Assembly: GCA_965240365.1 (NCBI GenBank) | Contig: OZ251218.1 | Span: 1,240,001 to 1,304,000, forward strand | DNA: 64,000 nt | Reading direction: 5' to 3' | From: G965240365 sp965240365 | GTDB taxonomy: Bacteria > Pseudomonadota > Gammaproteobacteria > Eutrophobiales > Eutrophobiaceae | Shown: positions 42,181-51,730 of the stretch, one piece after another | How the letters are laid out: the number at the start of each line of letters is the position of its first letter | How positions within the stretch are numbered: position 1 is the stretch's first letter | Made by a program: the position numbers and the translations under genes | The notes under the pieces: model-generated | Told to the model about the DNA's origin: nothing | Seen by the model: only the letters and a program-made list of their open reading frames with translations | Databases searched by the model: none

Positions 42181-43511
42181 GAGCCGCGAACCTGATCGCG
42201 GCGGTGTTTGCAGAGACCCGCACCGGCGGCCTGCCGCGGGCCGGCCATTATTTATGCCGCTGTCTGATACGGCAAAAACTGGCCCATGCCGATTCCGGCC
42301 ATATTGAAATACGGGATCATTGGGGCGTCTGGCATATCGGCCGGAAAACCGCTTCGGAGCGCGGCCACGATAAGGGCCCGCGGCCGGAATTATCCGTCAG
42401 GGTGCGGGTGCATGACCCGGCGTTTTATTCGGCGCTGCTTGTTAATGGCGGCAACGGCGCGGCCGACGCCTACCGGCGCGGCCTGTGGTCCTGTTCCAGC
42501 CTGGAAACACTGTTTCGGATATTGATCGCCAACCGCGCGCAGATGGATCTGCTGGAACAGGGGTCGGCCCGGCTGGCCGCGCTCAAAGACCGCCTGGGTC
42601 ATCTTTTCCGGGCGAATACCCGGCGCGGCAGCCGCCGGAATATTCACGATCATTACGATCTGGGCAACGATCTGTTCCGGCTGTTTCTGGATGAGACCAT
42701 GACCTACTCGGCCGGCGTGTTCCGGGCCGAGACCGACAGCCTTTACCAGGCCTCTGTCGCAAAGCTGGATCTGATCTGCCGGAAACTGGATCTGAGACCC
42801 GAACATCATGTCATCGAGATCGGATCCGGCTGGGGCAGCTTTGCGATCCATGCCGCCAGACACTACGGTTGCCGCGTGAGCAGCGCGACCATATCCAGGC
42901 GGCAATATGATCTGGCCAGGGAGCGCGTTCAGGCCGCCGGTCTCGGCGACCGGGTTGAAATCCTGCTGAGGGATTACCGTGATTTGCGCGGGCAATATGA
43001 TCGTTGCGTTTCGATAGAGATGATCGAGGCGGTCGGGCACCGATTCCTGACCGACTACTTCCGGCAATGCGCGGCCCTGTTAAAACCCGAGGGGCAGATG
43101 TGCCTGCAAGCCATCACGATGCCCGATCACCGCTATGAATCCTATTTGAAGACGCCCGATTTTATTCAGCGCTTTATCTTTCCGGGTAGCTGCGTGCCCT
43201 CGCTGGCGGCGCTGACCGGGGCGCTGGCCGGCTCGGACCTAAAGGTGATTCATCTGGAAGACTATGCCCGCCACTACGCCAAAACCCTGCGCCTCTGGCT
43301 CGGCAATTTCAGGGCCGCGGCCGAGGCGGTTTATGGCCTGGGTTACAGCCGCAATTTTTATCGTCTGTGGGAATATTATCTCGAATATTGCGCGGCCGGT
43401 TTCACGGAACGTTATCTGGGTTTATTGCAGATCGTGCTGAACAAACCGGCCTGCCGCCGGGCGCTCACCAACCCCGGATTCAGCCCCAGGACCGATGCGA
43501 GACCTCATTAA
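42177..43511 (+). CDS. cfa: Cyclopropane-fatty-acyl-phospholipid synthase family protein 1
   Basis: The protein has 444 residues from GTG 42177, which overlaps the DUF1365 stop (GTGA). An N-terminal lipid-binding domain is followed by the methyltransferase domain: DHYDLGNDLFRLFLDETMTY, the SAM site VIEIGSGWGSFAIHAA, and IEMIEAVGHRFL. The bicarbonate-site residues typical of Cfa appear present (Cys in SIEMIEA region not checked). It would add a methylene or methyl carbon from SAM to unsaturated acyl chains in the membrane. Confidence 0.93.
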   Translation: MRAANLIAAVFAETRTGGLPRAGHYLCRCLIRQKLAHADSGHIEIRDHWGVWHIGRKTASERGHDKGPRPELSVRVRVHDPAFYSALLVNGGNGAADAYRRGLWSCSSLETLFRILIANRAQMDLLEQGSARLAALKDRLGHLFRANTRRGSRRNIHDHYDLGNDLFRLFLDETMTYSAGVFRAETDSLYQASVAKLDLICRKLDLRPEHHVIEIGSGWGSFAIHAARHYGCRVSSATISRRQYDLARERVQAAGLGDRVEILLRDYRDLRGQYDRCVSIEMIEAVGHRFLTDYFRQCAALLKPEGQMCLQAITMPDHRYESYLKTPDFIQRFIFPGSCVPSLAALTGALAGSDLKVIHLEDYARHYAKTLRLWLGNFRAAAEAVYGLGYSRNFYRLWEYYLEYCAAGFTERYLGLLQIVLNKPACRRALTNPGFSPRTDARPH

Positions 43512-44064
43512 CTTTGCGGGCTTTCAGCTTAACTGGCTGATCTGCGTGCTAGCGGCCGCCAGGGGCCTGCCCTGGGCCGGGCCGGTGGCGGTGCTGCTTT
43601 GGGTCTTGATACATTTGCGCCTCAATCGCGGACAATACAAAACCGAGTTAATACTGATTATCACCGCCGCCGTTGCCGGCTACACGCTGGATTCATTATT
43701 AGTCCTGGCGGACTATCTCACCTTTCCGGCCGAGGCGCGCCTGGGTTATCCGTCGCCCCTGTGGATGGTTGCCTTGTGGATTAACCTTGCCACCACCCTG
43801 CGCCACAGCCTGCGCTGGTTAAAGGGGCGCGTCGCGCTCGGCGCGCTATTCGGCGGGATCGGCGGCGCGGCCGCTTACTACGCCGGCAGCCGTCTGGACG
43901 CCGTCAGCCTCGCCGATCCCCTCATCAGCAGCCTGCTGATCTTCCTGATCTGGGCGCTGGCCTTGCCGGCGCTTTACACCCTGGTCGAAAAGCTGGAAAA
44001 AAACGGGCCGGCGGGGCCGCCGGACAAGGCAGGCGAGACGGCCGGGGATCGCGCCCGTGTCTGA
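43495..44064 (+). CDS. DUF2878 membrane protein
   Basis: The protein has 189 residues and about five membrane segments, with INFAGFQLNWLICVLAA at the start and TAAVAGYTLDSLLVLADYL and WMVALWINLATTLRHSL, which are conserved in DUF2878. It overlaps the methyltransferase gene by 17 bases. The family is a common companion of CFA-type clusters but has no known activity. Confidence 0.85.
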   Translation: MRDLINFAGFQLNWLICVLAAARGLPWAGPVAVLLWVLIHLRLNRGQYKTELILIITAAVAGYTLDSLLVLADYLTFPAEARLGYPSPLWMVALWINLATTLRHSLRWLKGRVALGALFGGIGGAAAYYAGSRLDAVSLADPLISSLLIFLIWALALPALYTLVEKLEKNGPAGPPDKAGETAGDRARV

Positions 44065-44848
44065 GTTAATCCTGACGGCCCTGGTATTTGCCTCCGTGCT
44101 GATGCTGCTGTTGTGGCTCATTCAGTTGCGGACCGGCAACGCCGGTATTGTTGATGTCGCCTGGTCTTTTGCCACCGGCCTGATCGGGCTCTGGTTCGCC
44201 TTTGCCTGGCATGAAGGGGCGCTCTTGAGAAACATGCTGGCCGGCGCCATGATCGGGCTTTGGGGCGTCCGTCTGGGGCTGCATCTGCTGAGGCGGGTGC
44301 TGAGTGAAGCGGAAGACGGGCGCTACCGCGCCATGCGCCAAAGCCTCGGCCCACGGGCGCAACCGGTTTTCTTTCTGTTCTTCCAGATCCAGGCGGCCTG
44401 GGCGCTGTTGTTCGCCCTGCCGGTGCTGGTGGCGGTGTCCAACCCCGCGCCCGAGCTGCGGCTCACGGATTATCTGGCCGTTCTGGTCTGGCTGATCGCG
44501 ATCTCGGGCGAGGTGATTGCCGACCGGCAACTGCGCGCGTTCCGGGCCGACCCCGCCAACCGGGGCCGGGTTTGCGCCAGCGGCCTGTGGCGTTATTCGC
44601 GCCATCCAAACTACTTCTTTGAATGGCTGCACTGGTGGGCGTATTTGCTGCTGGGCTTCGGCGCCGCGATCTGGTGGCTGGCCTGGCTGGTGATGGCGCT
44701 GATGCTGCTGTTTTTGCTGAAAATCACCGGCATCCCGCACACCGAACGGCAGGCATTGCGCTCGCGCGGCGCGGCCTATCGTGACTATCAGCGCCGCACC
44801 AGTATTTTTATCCCCCTGCCGCCGAAAAAAACCGGGCCGGACGCATGA
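44057..44848 (+). CDS. DUF1295 family membrane protein (steroid 5-alpha-reductase-like fold)
   Basis: The protein has 263 residues from GTG 44057. The C-terminal part holds the DUF1295/ICMT-type signature: GLWRYSRHPNYFFEWLHWWA, EVIADRQLRAFRAD and AYRDYQRRTSIFIPLPPK. Members are membrane reductases or methyltransferases; here it could reduce a double bond in a fatty acyl intermediate (inference). It overlaps both neighbours. Confidence 0.88.
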   Translation: MSELILTALVFASVLMLLLWLIQLRTGNAGIVDVAWSFATGLIGLWFAFAWHEGALLRNMLAGAMIGLWGVRLGLHLLRRVLSEAEDGRYRAMRQSLGPRAQPVFFLFFQIQAAWALLFALPVLVAVSNPAPELRLTDYLAVLVWLIAISGEVIADRQLRAFRADPANRGRVCASGLWRYSRHPNYFFEWLHWWAYLLLGFGAAIWWLAWLVMALMLLFLLKITGIPHTERQALRSRGAAYRDYQRRTSIFIPLPPKKTGPDA

Positions 44849-45891
44849 GCCGCGCGCTGAATTACGCCATTGATCTCGGCGAGCGGGGGCTGATACCGGA
44901 TATGATCCTGCGCCGGAGTATCCGGCATCTGGCGCGGCGCCGCCTGCGGGAATTGCGCCTGGGGGAACCCGGGCAGATGGCGCGGCTGACGGCCGAATTT
45001 GTGCGGATGATGGACGCGGCCCCGATCGCGCCCGTGCCCGACAAGGCCAATCAACAACACTACGAAGTGCCGGCCGCGCTGTTTAAGGCCGTGCTCGGCA
45101 AAAACATGAAATACAGTTGCTGCTACTGGCAGGCAGGTCAGACGGAACTGGATGGGGCCGAGGATGACAGCCTGCGCCTGACGGCCGAGCACGCCGCGCT
45201 GGAGGACGGCATGGCGATCCTGGAACTCGGTTGCGGCTGGGGTTCCTTGAGCCTGTGGCTGGCGGCGCGTTATCCGAACAGCCGGATTACCGCCGTTTCA
45301 AATTCGGCTTCGCAACGGGAACATATCGTGGCCGAGGCGGAAAAGCGCGATTTGCATAATATAACGGTCATCACGGCGGACATGAATGACTTCCATATTG
45401 GGCAGACCTTTGACCGGGTTGTTTCGGTCGAGATGTTCGAGCATATGCGTAACTATCGCCGCTTGTTCTCGCTGATTGCCGGCTTATTGAATGAACATGG
45501 CCGTTTTTTTATGCACATATTTTGTCATCGCGCCGTGCCGTATGAATTTATCGCGCGCGATGAATCCGACTGGATGAGCCGCTATTTCTTCTCCGGCGGC
45601 ATCATGCCCGCCGATGAGTTGCCGTTGCTGTTTCAGGATGAATTGCTGTTGCAGCAGCGCTGGCGCTGGGCCGGCGCCCATTACGAAAAGACGGCCAATG
45701 CCTGGCTGAAAAATATGGACGCCGGGCAGGCGCCGATCATGGCCATATTAGGCCAAACCTACGGCCCCGAAAATGCCGCCAAATGGTGGATGCGCTGGCG
45801 GCTCTTTTTCATGTCCTGCGCCGAATTATTCGGCTATGACCACGGACGGGAATGGTGGGTCAGTCATTATTTATTCAGGAAACGCCCATGA
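44845..45891 (+). CDS. CFA-type SAM methyltransferase 2
   Basis: The protein has 348 residues and lacks the long N-terminal lipid domain of the first methyltransferase. KANQQHYEVPAALFKAVLGK, then the SAM site ILELGCGWGSLSLWLAARYP and VVSVEMFEHMRNYRRLF are typical. It belongs to the shorter group often found as a second copy in such clusters, to which some methyl-branched fatty acid methyltransferases (UfaM/UfaT-like) are related. It overlaps the DUF1295 gene by four bases. Confidence 0.9.
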   Translation: MSRALNYAIDLGERGLIPDMILRRSIRHLARRRLRELRLGEPGQMARLTAEFVRMMDAAPIAPVPDKANQQHYEVPAALFKAVLGKNMKYSCCYWQAGQTELDGAEDDSLRLTAEHAALEDGMAILELGCGWGSLSLWLAARYPNSRITAVSNSASQREHIVAEAEKRDLHNITVITADMNDFHIGQTFDRVVSVEMFEHMRNYRRLFSLIAGLLNEHGRFFMHIFCHRAVPYEFIARDESDWMSRYFFSGGIMPADELPLLFQDELLLQQRWRWAGAHYEKTANAWLKNMDAGQAPIMAILGQTYGPENAAKWWMRWRLFFMSCAELFGYDHGREWWVSHYLFRKRP

Positions 45892-46250
45892 CACCCTTGA
45901 ATCAATCAAGCCCCGGTCTTGTTTATGCGCGCGCGCTGGCCATATTGGCCGCGCTGCTTATGGCCGCGGCGCTCGTCTTTGGGTTCGTCAGCGGCGATTT
46001 CGGTCGGGAAGTCCGGGCGCTGGCCGGGATGCCCTGGGGCATCGTGGCCATGATCGATGTCTATATCGGCCTGCTGTTTTTCAGCGCCTGGATGATCTTC
46101 CGTGAGCAGAGCCGACTCAAAGGCGCGCTCTGGTTTATTGCCTTCCTCGGGCTTGGCAATCTGGCCACGGCCGTTTATCTGATCAAGGCGTTAAACGAGG
46201 CCCGGGGGCGGGTTGCCGTGTTCCTGTACGGGCCGGGCCGCGCGAACTGA
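45888..46250 (+). CDS. Small membrane protein of the lipid operon (DUF1475-like)
   Basis: The protein has 120 residues from ATG 45888, overlapping the previous stop by four bases. Three membrane segments are seen: ALAILAALLMAAALVFGFVS, GIVAMIDVYIGLLFFSAWMI and LWFIAFLGLGNLATAVYLIK. The middle and last resemble DUF1475, an assignment made from memory. Function unknown; membership in the operon is clear. Confidence 0.75.
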   Translation: MTPLNQSSPGLVYARALAILAALLMAAALVFGFVSGDFGREVRALAGMPWGIVAMIDVYIGLLFFSAWMIFREQSRLKGALWFIAFLGLGNLATAVYLIKALNEARGRVAVFLYGPGRAN

Positions 46251-46251
46251 C

Positions 46252-46974
46252 ATGCCCGCCCGCCCGCTCTGCTTATTATTGCTGCTGTGGCCGGCGGCGA
46301 TTATCGCGGAAACGCGCGTGATCGAGCGCACGGGCTATGCCAGAGACGCGGCCACGGGCGCGCTGATCTATACCGAAGCGCACTATGAAAGCTATCAATC
46401 GGGGCGGATTATCAGCGACACGGTCAGCTATCGCAACGCGGCCGGAGAGGAAATCGCCCGCAAGCAAGTGGATTACGGCCCGGCCGCCGCCATGCCGGAT
46501 TTCAGCCTGGTCAATTCCCAGACCGGCCACCGGGAAAGCGCGCGCCGCGCGGACGGCAAGCTGCTGGTGCGGTTTACGGAGCGGGAGGGCGTCGCCGAAG
46601 AGACTGAATTGATCGCCCTGCCGGAAAACGGGATCATTGACGCCGGTTTTGATCAGTTTGTGATCACTTACTGGGATGAACTGATCCAGGGCAAGCGCCT
46701 GCTAAGAAAACTGCTCATTCCGAGCATGAAGAAATTCATTGATTTTCGTATCTACCAGCAACAGATAACCGAAGATAGGCGCATCCTGCATATCGAACCG
46801 GACAGCCTGCTGTTCCGGCTCTTCGGCGATGCGACCATACTGGAATACGCGGCTGATGAGCCGGTTTTACTGTCATTCAGGGGCATATCGAACATGCGTG
46901 ATGCCGACGGCGACAACTTGCAGGTGGCGATTTCCTTCCCGCGGGAAGAACGTTTGCTGTCAACCCGGCCGTGA
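46252..46974 (+). CDS. Exported protein of unknown function, end of the lipid operon
   Basis: The protein has 240 residues from ATG 46252, with a signal peptide (LCLLLLLWPAAIIAE). The mature part is rich in beta strands, with RVIERTGYARDAATGALIYT, EAHYESYQSGRII and a basic central stretch GKRLLRKLLIPSMKKFIDFR. I do not recognise the family, but its end, with AISFPREERL, is complete. It starts one base after the previous stop and is probably periplasmic. Confidence 0.75.
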   Translation: MPARPLCLLLLLWPAAIIAETRVIERTGYARDAATGALIYTEAHYESYQSGRIISDTVSYRNAAGEEIARKQVDYGPAAAMPDFSLVNSQTGHRESARRADGKLLVRFTEREGVAEETELIALPENGIIDAGFDQFVITYWDELIQGKRLLRKLLIPSMKKFIDFRIYQQQITEDRRILHIEPDSLLFRLFGDATILEYAADEPVLLSFRGISNMRDADGDNLQVAISFPREERLLSTRP

Positions 46975-47147
46975 TCATCCGGATCCGCCTGTGAAAGGCA
47001 GGCGCCGCTCTACCACCTACGTCCTGTAGGCGAGCTTTCGCTGGAATGACGGCGGGAGAGGAAAAAGGTTTATCGTCATTCCGAAAACTTTTTTACCATC
47101 CCTGACAAATTCCCAACTAAAACTCGCTCCGTGACACCCCGAAGCCA

Positions 47148-47217
47148 CACCGTCATTCCAGCGAAAGCTGGAATCCAGTGGTTTTTTTATACATTCCCGC
47201 TTATGCGGGAATGACAG
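47148..47217. repeat. REP-like palindromes
   Basis: CGTCATTCCAGCGAAAGCTG...GGAATCCAGTGG and CATTCCCGCTTATGCGGGAATG are adjacent palindromes of the family seen at 38.74 and 50.5 kb. They lie between the convergent ends of the lipid operon and the EipA-like gene. Confidence 0.75.
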
Positions 47218-47255
47218 TCTGGTTCCAGCCCACCCACAACAACCGGGCGAACGCC

Positions 47256-47807
47256 CTAAAACGGATTCCAGGTCTTTTTGCGCGTGTATTTCATATAGCC
47301 GACATTAACCCCCATTCTCAAGCCCGCCCCAAGGCGGACCGGCGCCAGGATCACCTTGCCGGCCTGGTGGTAATTGGCGCTGACCCCGCCAATTACATAC
47401 AGGCTGCCATCCAGCGCCGGGAAGCGCCGAAACAGGCTATCCACATTCGGCAGGTTATAAACCAGCACATAGACCTTGGAGGCATTGGCGCCGACATCAA
47501 AGCCCAGCGACGGGCCGGTCCAGTGGACCGTTCGGGGGCCGCCTTGTTTCGTCTGAAGTTTACCGCTGCCATAGCGCGCGCCCACGGTAAAGGCGGCGCT
47601 GGCCTCTTCGCCCTTGATAATGGCATTGGGCCGGCCAAGTTCCTTGAATATTTTTTCCAGGACTTGACCGAGGCCCTCGGCCCCGTCGCCGAAGAAGCTG
47701 GTCGCGTCATCCAGCACGGTGCCCTTGTCGTACTCCTCGGCGGCGGCAGCCGGCGCGGTGTATAAAAAGAGGTTCAAAAAAAATAACAGGACAATATGTT
47801 TAATCAT
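47256..47807 (-). CDS. DUF1134 / EipA-like periplasmic protein
   Basis: The protein has 183 residues from ATG 47807, with GGGAG upstream. A signal peptide ending APAAAAEE is followed by the DUF1134 pattern: IKGEEASAAFTVGARYGSGK, VHWTGPSLGFDVGANASKVY and VLVYNLP. EipA of Brucella is a small periplasmic beta-barrel that maintains the envelope; the family is more usual in alphaproteobacteria, so transfer is possible. Confidence 0.85.
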   Translation of the reverse strand: MIKHIVLLFFLNLFLYTAPAAAAEEYDKGTVLDDATSFFGDGAEGLGQVLEKIFKELGRPNAIIKGEEASAAFTVGARYGSGKLQTKQGGPRTVHWTGPSLGFDVGANASKVYVLVYNLPNVDSLFRRFPALDGSLYVIGGVSANYHQAGKVILAPVRLGAGLRMGVNVGYMKYTRKKTWNPF

Positions 47808-48979
47808 GCTCAACTCCCGGCAGGTTTTTTAATCAGTCAGGAACAAGTATAAAGCGAAACGCGAACCGATTAAACAGCCGTGTCCGTGTTCAATACCTGT
47901 GAGACGAATCAGAAGGTTGGAATCACAACACAACGATCATTCCCGCCACCTCGTCATTCCGGCCTGCCTGCCGCTGGCTGGTTGGGGCAGGCAGGCGTTA
48001 GAAATCCATCATGAATGACAAATTTATGCTTCTGGGCGCGCCTAAATAAAGTTTGTTGCCAAAGCCTGCAACAGTATTCCAATAGTCTTCATCAAGGAGA
48101 TTGTCGATATTCATTCGCAGGGTGAATGCCTTGTCGCCCAGTGTCCGCTGATAACGGGCGCCAAGGCCGTAGAGTTGGTAGGCGGGAATTTTCAGGGTAT
48201 TGTCGTTTCTCATAAACCGGCTGCTCACATGCTCGGCGCGGGCCGTCAATGTCAGGCCGGGGAAGACCGCCGTGTCGTATTCCAGGTTCAACACGGCCGT
48301 CAGTTCCGGCACTCCGGGCGTATCCTTACCGTCAAACCTGCCGCCCTGGGTGCGGGTCAGTTTACTGTCCAGATAGGTGAACCCCCCCAGCAGGCGCAGG
48401 TCCGGGCGCAGTTCGCCAAAGGCCGTCAGTTCAAACCCGCGATTGCGTTGTTCGCCATTGAGACCAAATCGATTATTTGCATCGGTAAATGCGCTTGGCC
48501 GCTCAATCTGAAACAGCCCGGCCGTCAGGCCGAGGCCATCCATGTCAAACTTTACACCGAACTCGATCTGGTCTGTGACGGATGGCGGGAATATTTCCCC
48601 TTCGTTGATGGTTCCAATCGGCGCGGTAGGTCCGCGTTCCAGTGCTTCGATATAATTGCCATAGAGAGACACAAAGTCCCAGGGTTTGACCAGCAGGCCG
48701 AAGGCCGGGGTGATAGCAGACTTGTCGTATTGACTGTTGAGTGTGCCTGTCCTGAAGTTGAAGAATCTAGCTCCTATACTCTGGCGTCGGACCCCGGCGG
48801 TCAAGAGCACGCGCTCATCAAGGAAGCCCAGGGTGTCGGCAAGGGCGATGGATGAATCGAGGACTGCAAATCTTTTGCCCCAACCCCTGGTTGAGTCATC
48901 AAATGCCGGGCGCGCAACAAATACCGGCTTGTACAGGTTTGAGCTTTTGAGGTTTAAAGATCTATAATTTTTGGAAACT

Positions 48980-49009
48980 CTTTGTTCATTCTTTGTTCAT
49001 TCTTTGTTC
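48980..49009 (-). repeat. 11-bp tandem repeat inside the receptor gene
   Basis: CTTTGTTCATT occurs twice in succession (48980-48990 and 48991-49001) followed by the partial CTTTGTTC. Eleven is not a multiple of three, so each unit gained or lost changes the frame. Removing one unit reconnects both halves of the receptor. Confidence 0.9.
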
Positions 49010-50180
49010 GCATGGTTTCTATCGAGACCTGATGTGTGACCCCAGCGGTTTCAAATCGCCCGCTGATACCGGCATTCCAGGCATGGTTGTTTTCCTTGAA
49101 TCGGCCGAATTGAGAGAACGGATTAAAATCTCCCCTGGCATTGAGATTACGACCAAATGTCCGCACTCGATCTTCTTCGGCGGCCAAGGCGCCATAGGCC
49201 GCATGTACGGCCCAGCCCCGGCCGAGGGCATACTCCACCCTGAGCAGACCACGAGCGACTTTTTGTTTGTGCTTCTCCCAGGACTGTTGAATGGCAGCCT
49301 CAAGGTCGGGCACAGAGGGCACCGCGGTGGCATTCCTGCTTAAAATGAAATCCTGATTCCCTCTGCGCAACTCCCGGTCCTGATAATCCAGTATGGTCTC
49401 CAGTTTGAGTCTGTCGCCGCGATATTCCAGTGCTAAAGCCACTTCGCCAAATGTTTCCTTGTTGCCTTCGGTAGTCCCTTCACCATTACGATAGAGGGCA
49501 TTAAGCCGGGCGCCGAATTGGTTTCTCGAACCGAAGCGGCGGCTCAGGTCGGCGTGCGCGCCGAGGCGCGATTGATAATCGTAGTCGGCGGTGAATCGGG
49601 TCAAGGCGGTGTCTGTCGGGCGCTTGGGGACCATATTGATGACGCCACCCACATAACCTGAAAAACCTGATGCTCCATTAAGCAGCGCGTTAGGTCCCTT
49701 GAAGACCTCGACCCGCTCAAGGGTCTGAACCGTTGAGCTTCCATATGCAAAATGGAGGTTTGGCAGGCCATCATAGAGATTGACGTTTGTACTAAAGCCT
49801 CGGATGCCGGTAGTTCCGAGAATACCCTGACCAGAATCAGTTGAGAGCGCGGAGGCATCATTGCGAACGACATCGCCCACCGTTCTGGCCTGTTGGTTTT
49901 CAATGAGTTCGGCGGTGTAACTGCTGATACTGAACGGTGTGTCAAAGATGTCTCTATTACCGAGCAGTCCGAAACGGCCGCTGCGCGTGACCTGACCGCC
50001 TGGGTATGTTTCGGCCTGGCCGGTGACGGTAATTTCTTCTATTTCTGCTTTGGATTCTGGTGTGGTATTGGCCGTTGCATCCGCGATGAGCGGTGTGTTG
50101 TCGGGGTTGGTAAGGGTTGAATTAAAGGTTTGGCCGATGGTTGGAAAGTCTTGTGTGGTGGTGTTTTCAGTTAATTTTGA

Positions 50181-50189
50181 GGGGGGGGG
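50181..50189 (-). repeat. Run of nine G (C on the coding strand) in the receptor start region
   Basis: The homopolymer lies about 22 codons after the start. With nine C the frame ends within a few codons (TPPLKIN); eight, or eleven, would join it to the rest of the receptor. Confidence 0.9.
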
Positions 50190-50307
50190 TAATGTTGTTG
50201 GCGAACAGGGGCGCGCTAAAGGCGAGCATGAACAGCATGTTTGAAAGTGTTTTCATTGGTGAAGTCCTCGTGTCTTTAGTTTTTAGGAAAACGGCATTAT
50301 AAAAGTA

Positions 50308-50325
50308 GTTGAAATGATTCGCAAG
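50308..50325 (-). promoter_or_regulatory. Possible Fur box upstream of the receptor
   Basis: On the minus strand CTTGCGAATCATTTCAAC resembles the GCGAATCATTT half of many gammaproteobacterial Fur sites and lies about 55 bases upstream of the ATG. The match to the 19-bp consensus is partial. Confidence 0.4.
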
Positions 50326-50354
50326 TTTATTTTTATAAAAACAGGAAATTATTT

Positions 50355-50935
50355 TTAGTGTTGTTGTTTTGTGCCCGCTTTCGGCGGGTGGCAGGCCGGG
50401 GTGTGAAATGAAATTCGGTTCCGTCTGCCTGCGGCAGGCTGGCCTTTGCCTTGCCACTCCGAATGACTCTTTATGTTGTCATTCCCGCTGCGCGGGAATG
50501 TATAGTTTAAAACCACTGGATTCCGGCTTTCGCCGGAATGACGACAGGGGTAGCAGATATATCCCGACAAACTTCAATGTCATTCCCCCTAACCGAACCT
50601 GTCGTAGGCAAGGCTGGAATGACAACGAAGGAATAGACACGGGCCGGCAACCTTCAACATTATTCTCATCCCCGCCGTCATTTATGGACAGGATGTCCTG
50701 TATGCGGCGACCTACCTGCAGCAGGCAGGCCGGGCGGCTACGGGCGTCCTCGGCGGCCTGTTCGAGACCTGCTTGCAGCAGGCCCAGACCGACTAAAATA
50801 CCACTTTTAATACTTAATCTGCGTTAATCCGCGTAATCTGTGGATTCCATACTTTAGTAAGCGCTCACAAACTGCTCGATTTCCTTTCTCAGAAAAGCCT
50901 CACTTCTATCTAAACCTGCACATGGCCCCCGGCAA
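50355..50935. repeat. Intergenic stretch filled with palindromic repeats
   Basis: It holds CATTCCCGCTGCGCGGGAAT (near 50481), GGATTCCGGCTTTCGCCGGA (near 50518), CCTACCTGCAGCAGGCAGG (50709-50730) and a block near 50878-50920 shared with 32384. No gene was recognised. Confidence 0.65.
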
Positions 50936-50956
50936 TGGCCTTTGCCGCGTCTCGCC

Positions 50957-51295
50957 TCAGCTTGGGATTTTCTTGTGAAGGTGTGGCAGGGAGGTCTGGT
51001 CTCCGGCCTTCATGTAGCGCCGCTCGGTGTCAACGGCCGTGACGTTCTCATAGACGCCGTCATCGCGCTTGACCAGCTTGGTAAAGCCTTGCTCCTTGAG
51101 TTTGGAATTCCCGATCGGGATGCTGATACCGACCGGGCGGATAAGCCGCCGCACGGGCGCTGTCGGGTCGGTCTGGCCCAGAGGGACCTGGGCGGCATAG
51201 CAGACCTCGCCCCAGGTCTTTAACCCGATTTTTATGCCGTGACAGACCTCGACCGTCTGGCCGTTGGCGTCACAAAAATAGTCGTAGCGTGGCAT
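50957..51295 (-). CDS. FmdB family zinc-ribbon-like protein
   Basis: The protein has 112 residues. MPRYDYFCDANGQTVEVCHG, then TWGEVCYAAQ, matches the FmdB-type N-terminal ribbon in which some Cys positions are replaced. The C-terminal part is basic. FmdB-like proteins are called putative regulators without a proven target. AGGAG precedes the ATG at 51295. Confidence 0.7.
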   Translation of the reverse strand: MPRYDYFCDANGQTVEVCHGIKIGLKTWGEVCYAAQVPLGQTDPTAPVRRLIRPVGISIPIGNSKLKEQGFTKLVKRDDGVYENVTAVDTERRYMKAGDQTSLPHLHKKIPS

Positions 51296-51496
51296 TATGA
51301 CTCCTGAAAAGTACTGAGGGGCGGATTATAGGCCGTTTTTTTAGCTCAGGAAATGCCGCAAGGATCACTTTTTCTGCTTGTCGCGGCCCGTATCATGGTC
51401 TAGGGTTAGATTAGCGCGGGCACATGCCCTGTCTATTACAATCTAAACCGTGTCTCGCTGGGGAAAAATTAAACATAAACACGTAAAGGAGGCTAT

Positions 51497-51730
51497 ATGT
51501 TTGAACATGATCAACAAGTCGTTAATTCACTTCTGAACGAAAACAAGAATTTCAGGAGACTTTATGACAAACACAGCCTGTTAAAACGCGCCGTGCAAGA
51601 GGCGAATCAGGGCCACAGCAACGCCGAGGGCTTGTCTCTGGAGGAACTGAAAAAGCGAAAGCTGGATCTAAAAGACCAGATGTCGGCGATGATAGAAGAC
51701 TATAAACACAATCACAACGGTACTAAATAA
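51497..51730 (+). CDS. ydcH: YdcH family protein (DUF465)
   Basis: The protein has 77 residues, entirely helical, with FRRLYDKHSLLKRAVQEANQ then SLEELKKRKLDLKDQMSAMI, the two-helix DUF465 pattern. AAAGGAGG precedes the ATG. Its last eight bases overlap the 3' end of the convergent TauE gene. Confidence 0.88.
   Translation: MFEHDQQVVNSLLNENKNFRRLYDKHSLLKRAVQEANQGHSNAEGLSLEELKKRKLDLKDQMSAMIEDYKHNHNGTK

Larger units (their letters stand above)
47998..50256 (-). pseudogene. TonB-dependent siderophore receptor, out of frame at two repeat tracts
   Basis: Read on the minus strand, the gene starts at ATG 50256 with the signal peptide KTLSNMLFMLAFSAPLFAN. A run of nine C then shifts the frame; with eight C the frame would continue through PEIEEITVTGQAE-like sequence (AEIEEITVTGQAETY) into the plug (GDVVRNDASALSTDSGQGIL, GGVINMVPKRP). 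At 48980-49009 an 11-bp tandem repeat shifts it again; removing one unit restores the frame into the barrel, which ends LSFMMDF with a terminal Phe. The full product would be about 750 residues. It is either phase-variable, recently decayed, or affected by sequence error at the C run. Confidence 0.85.
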
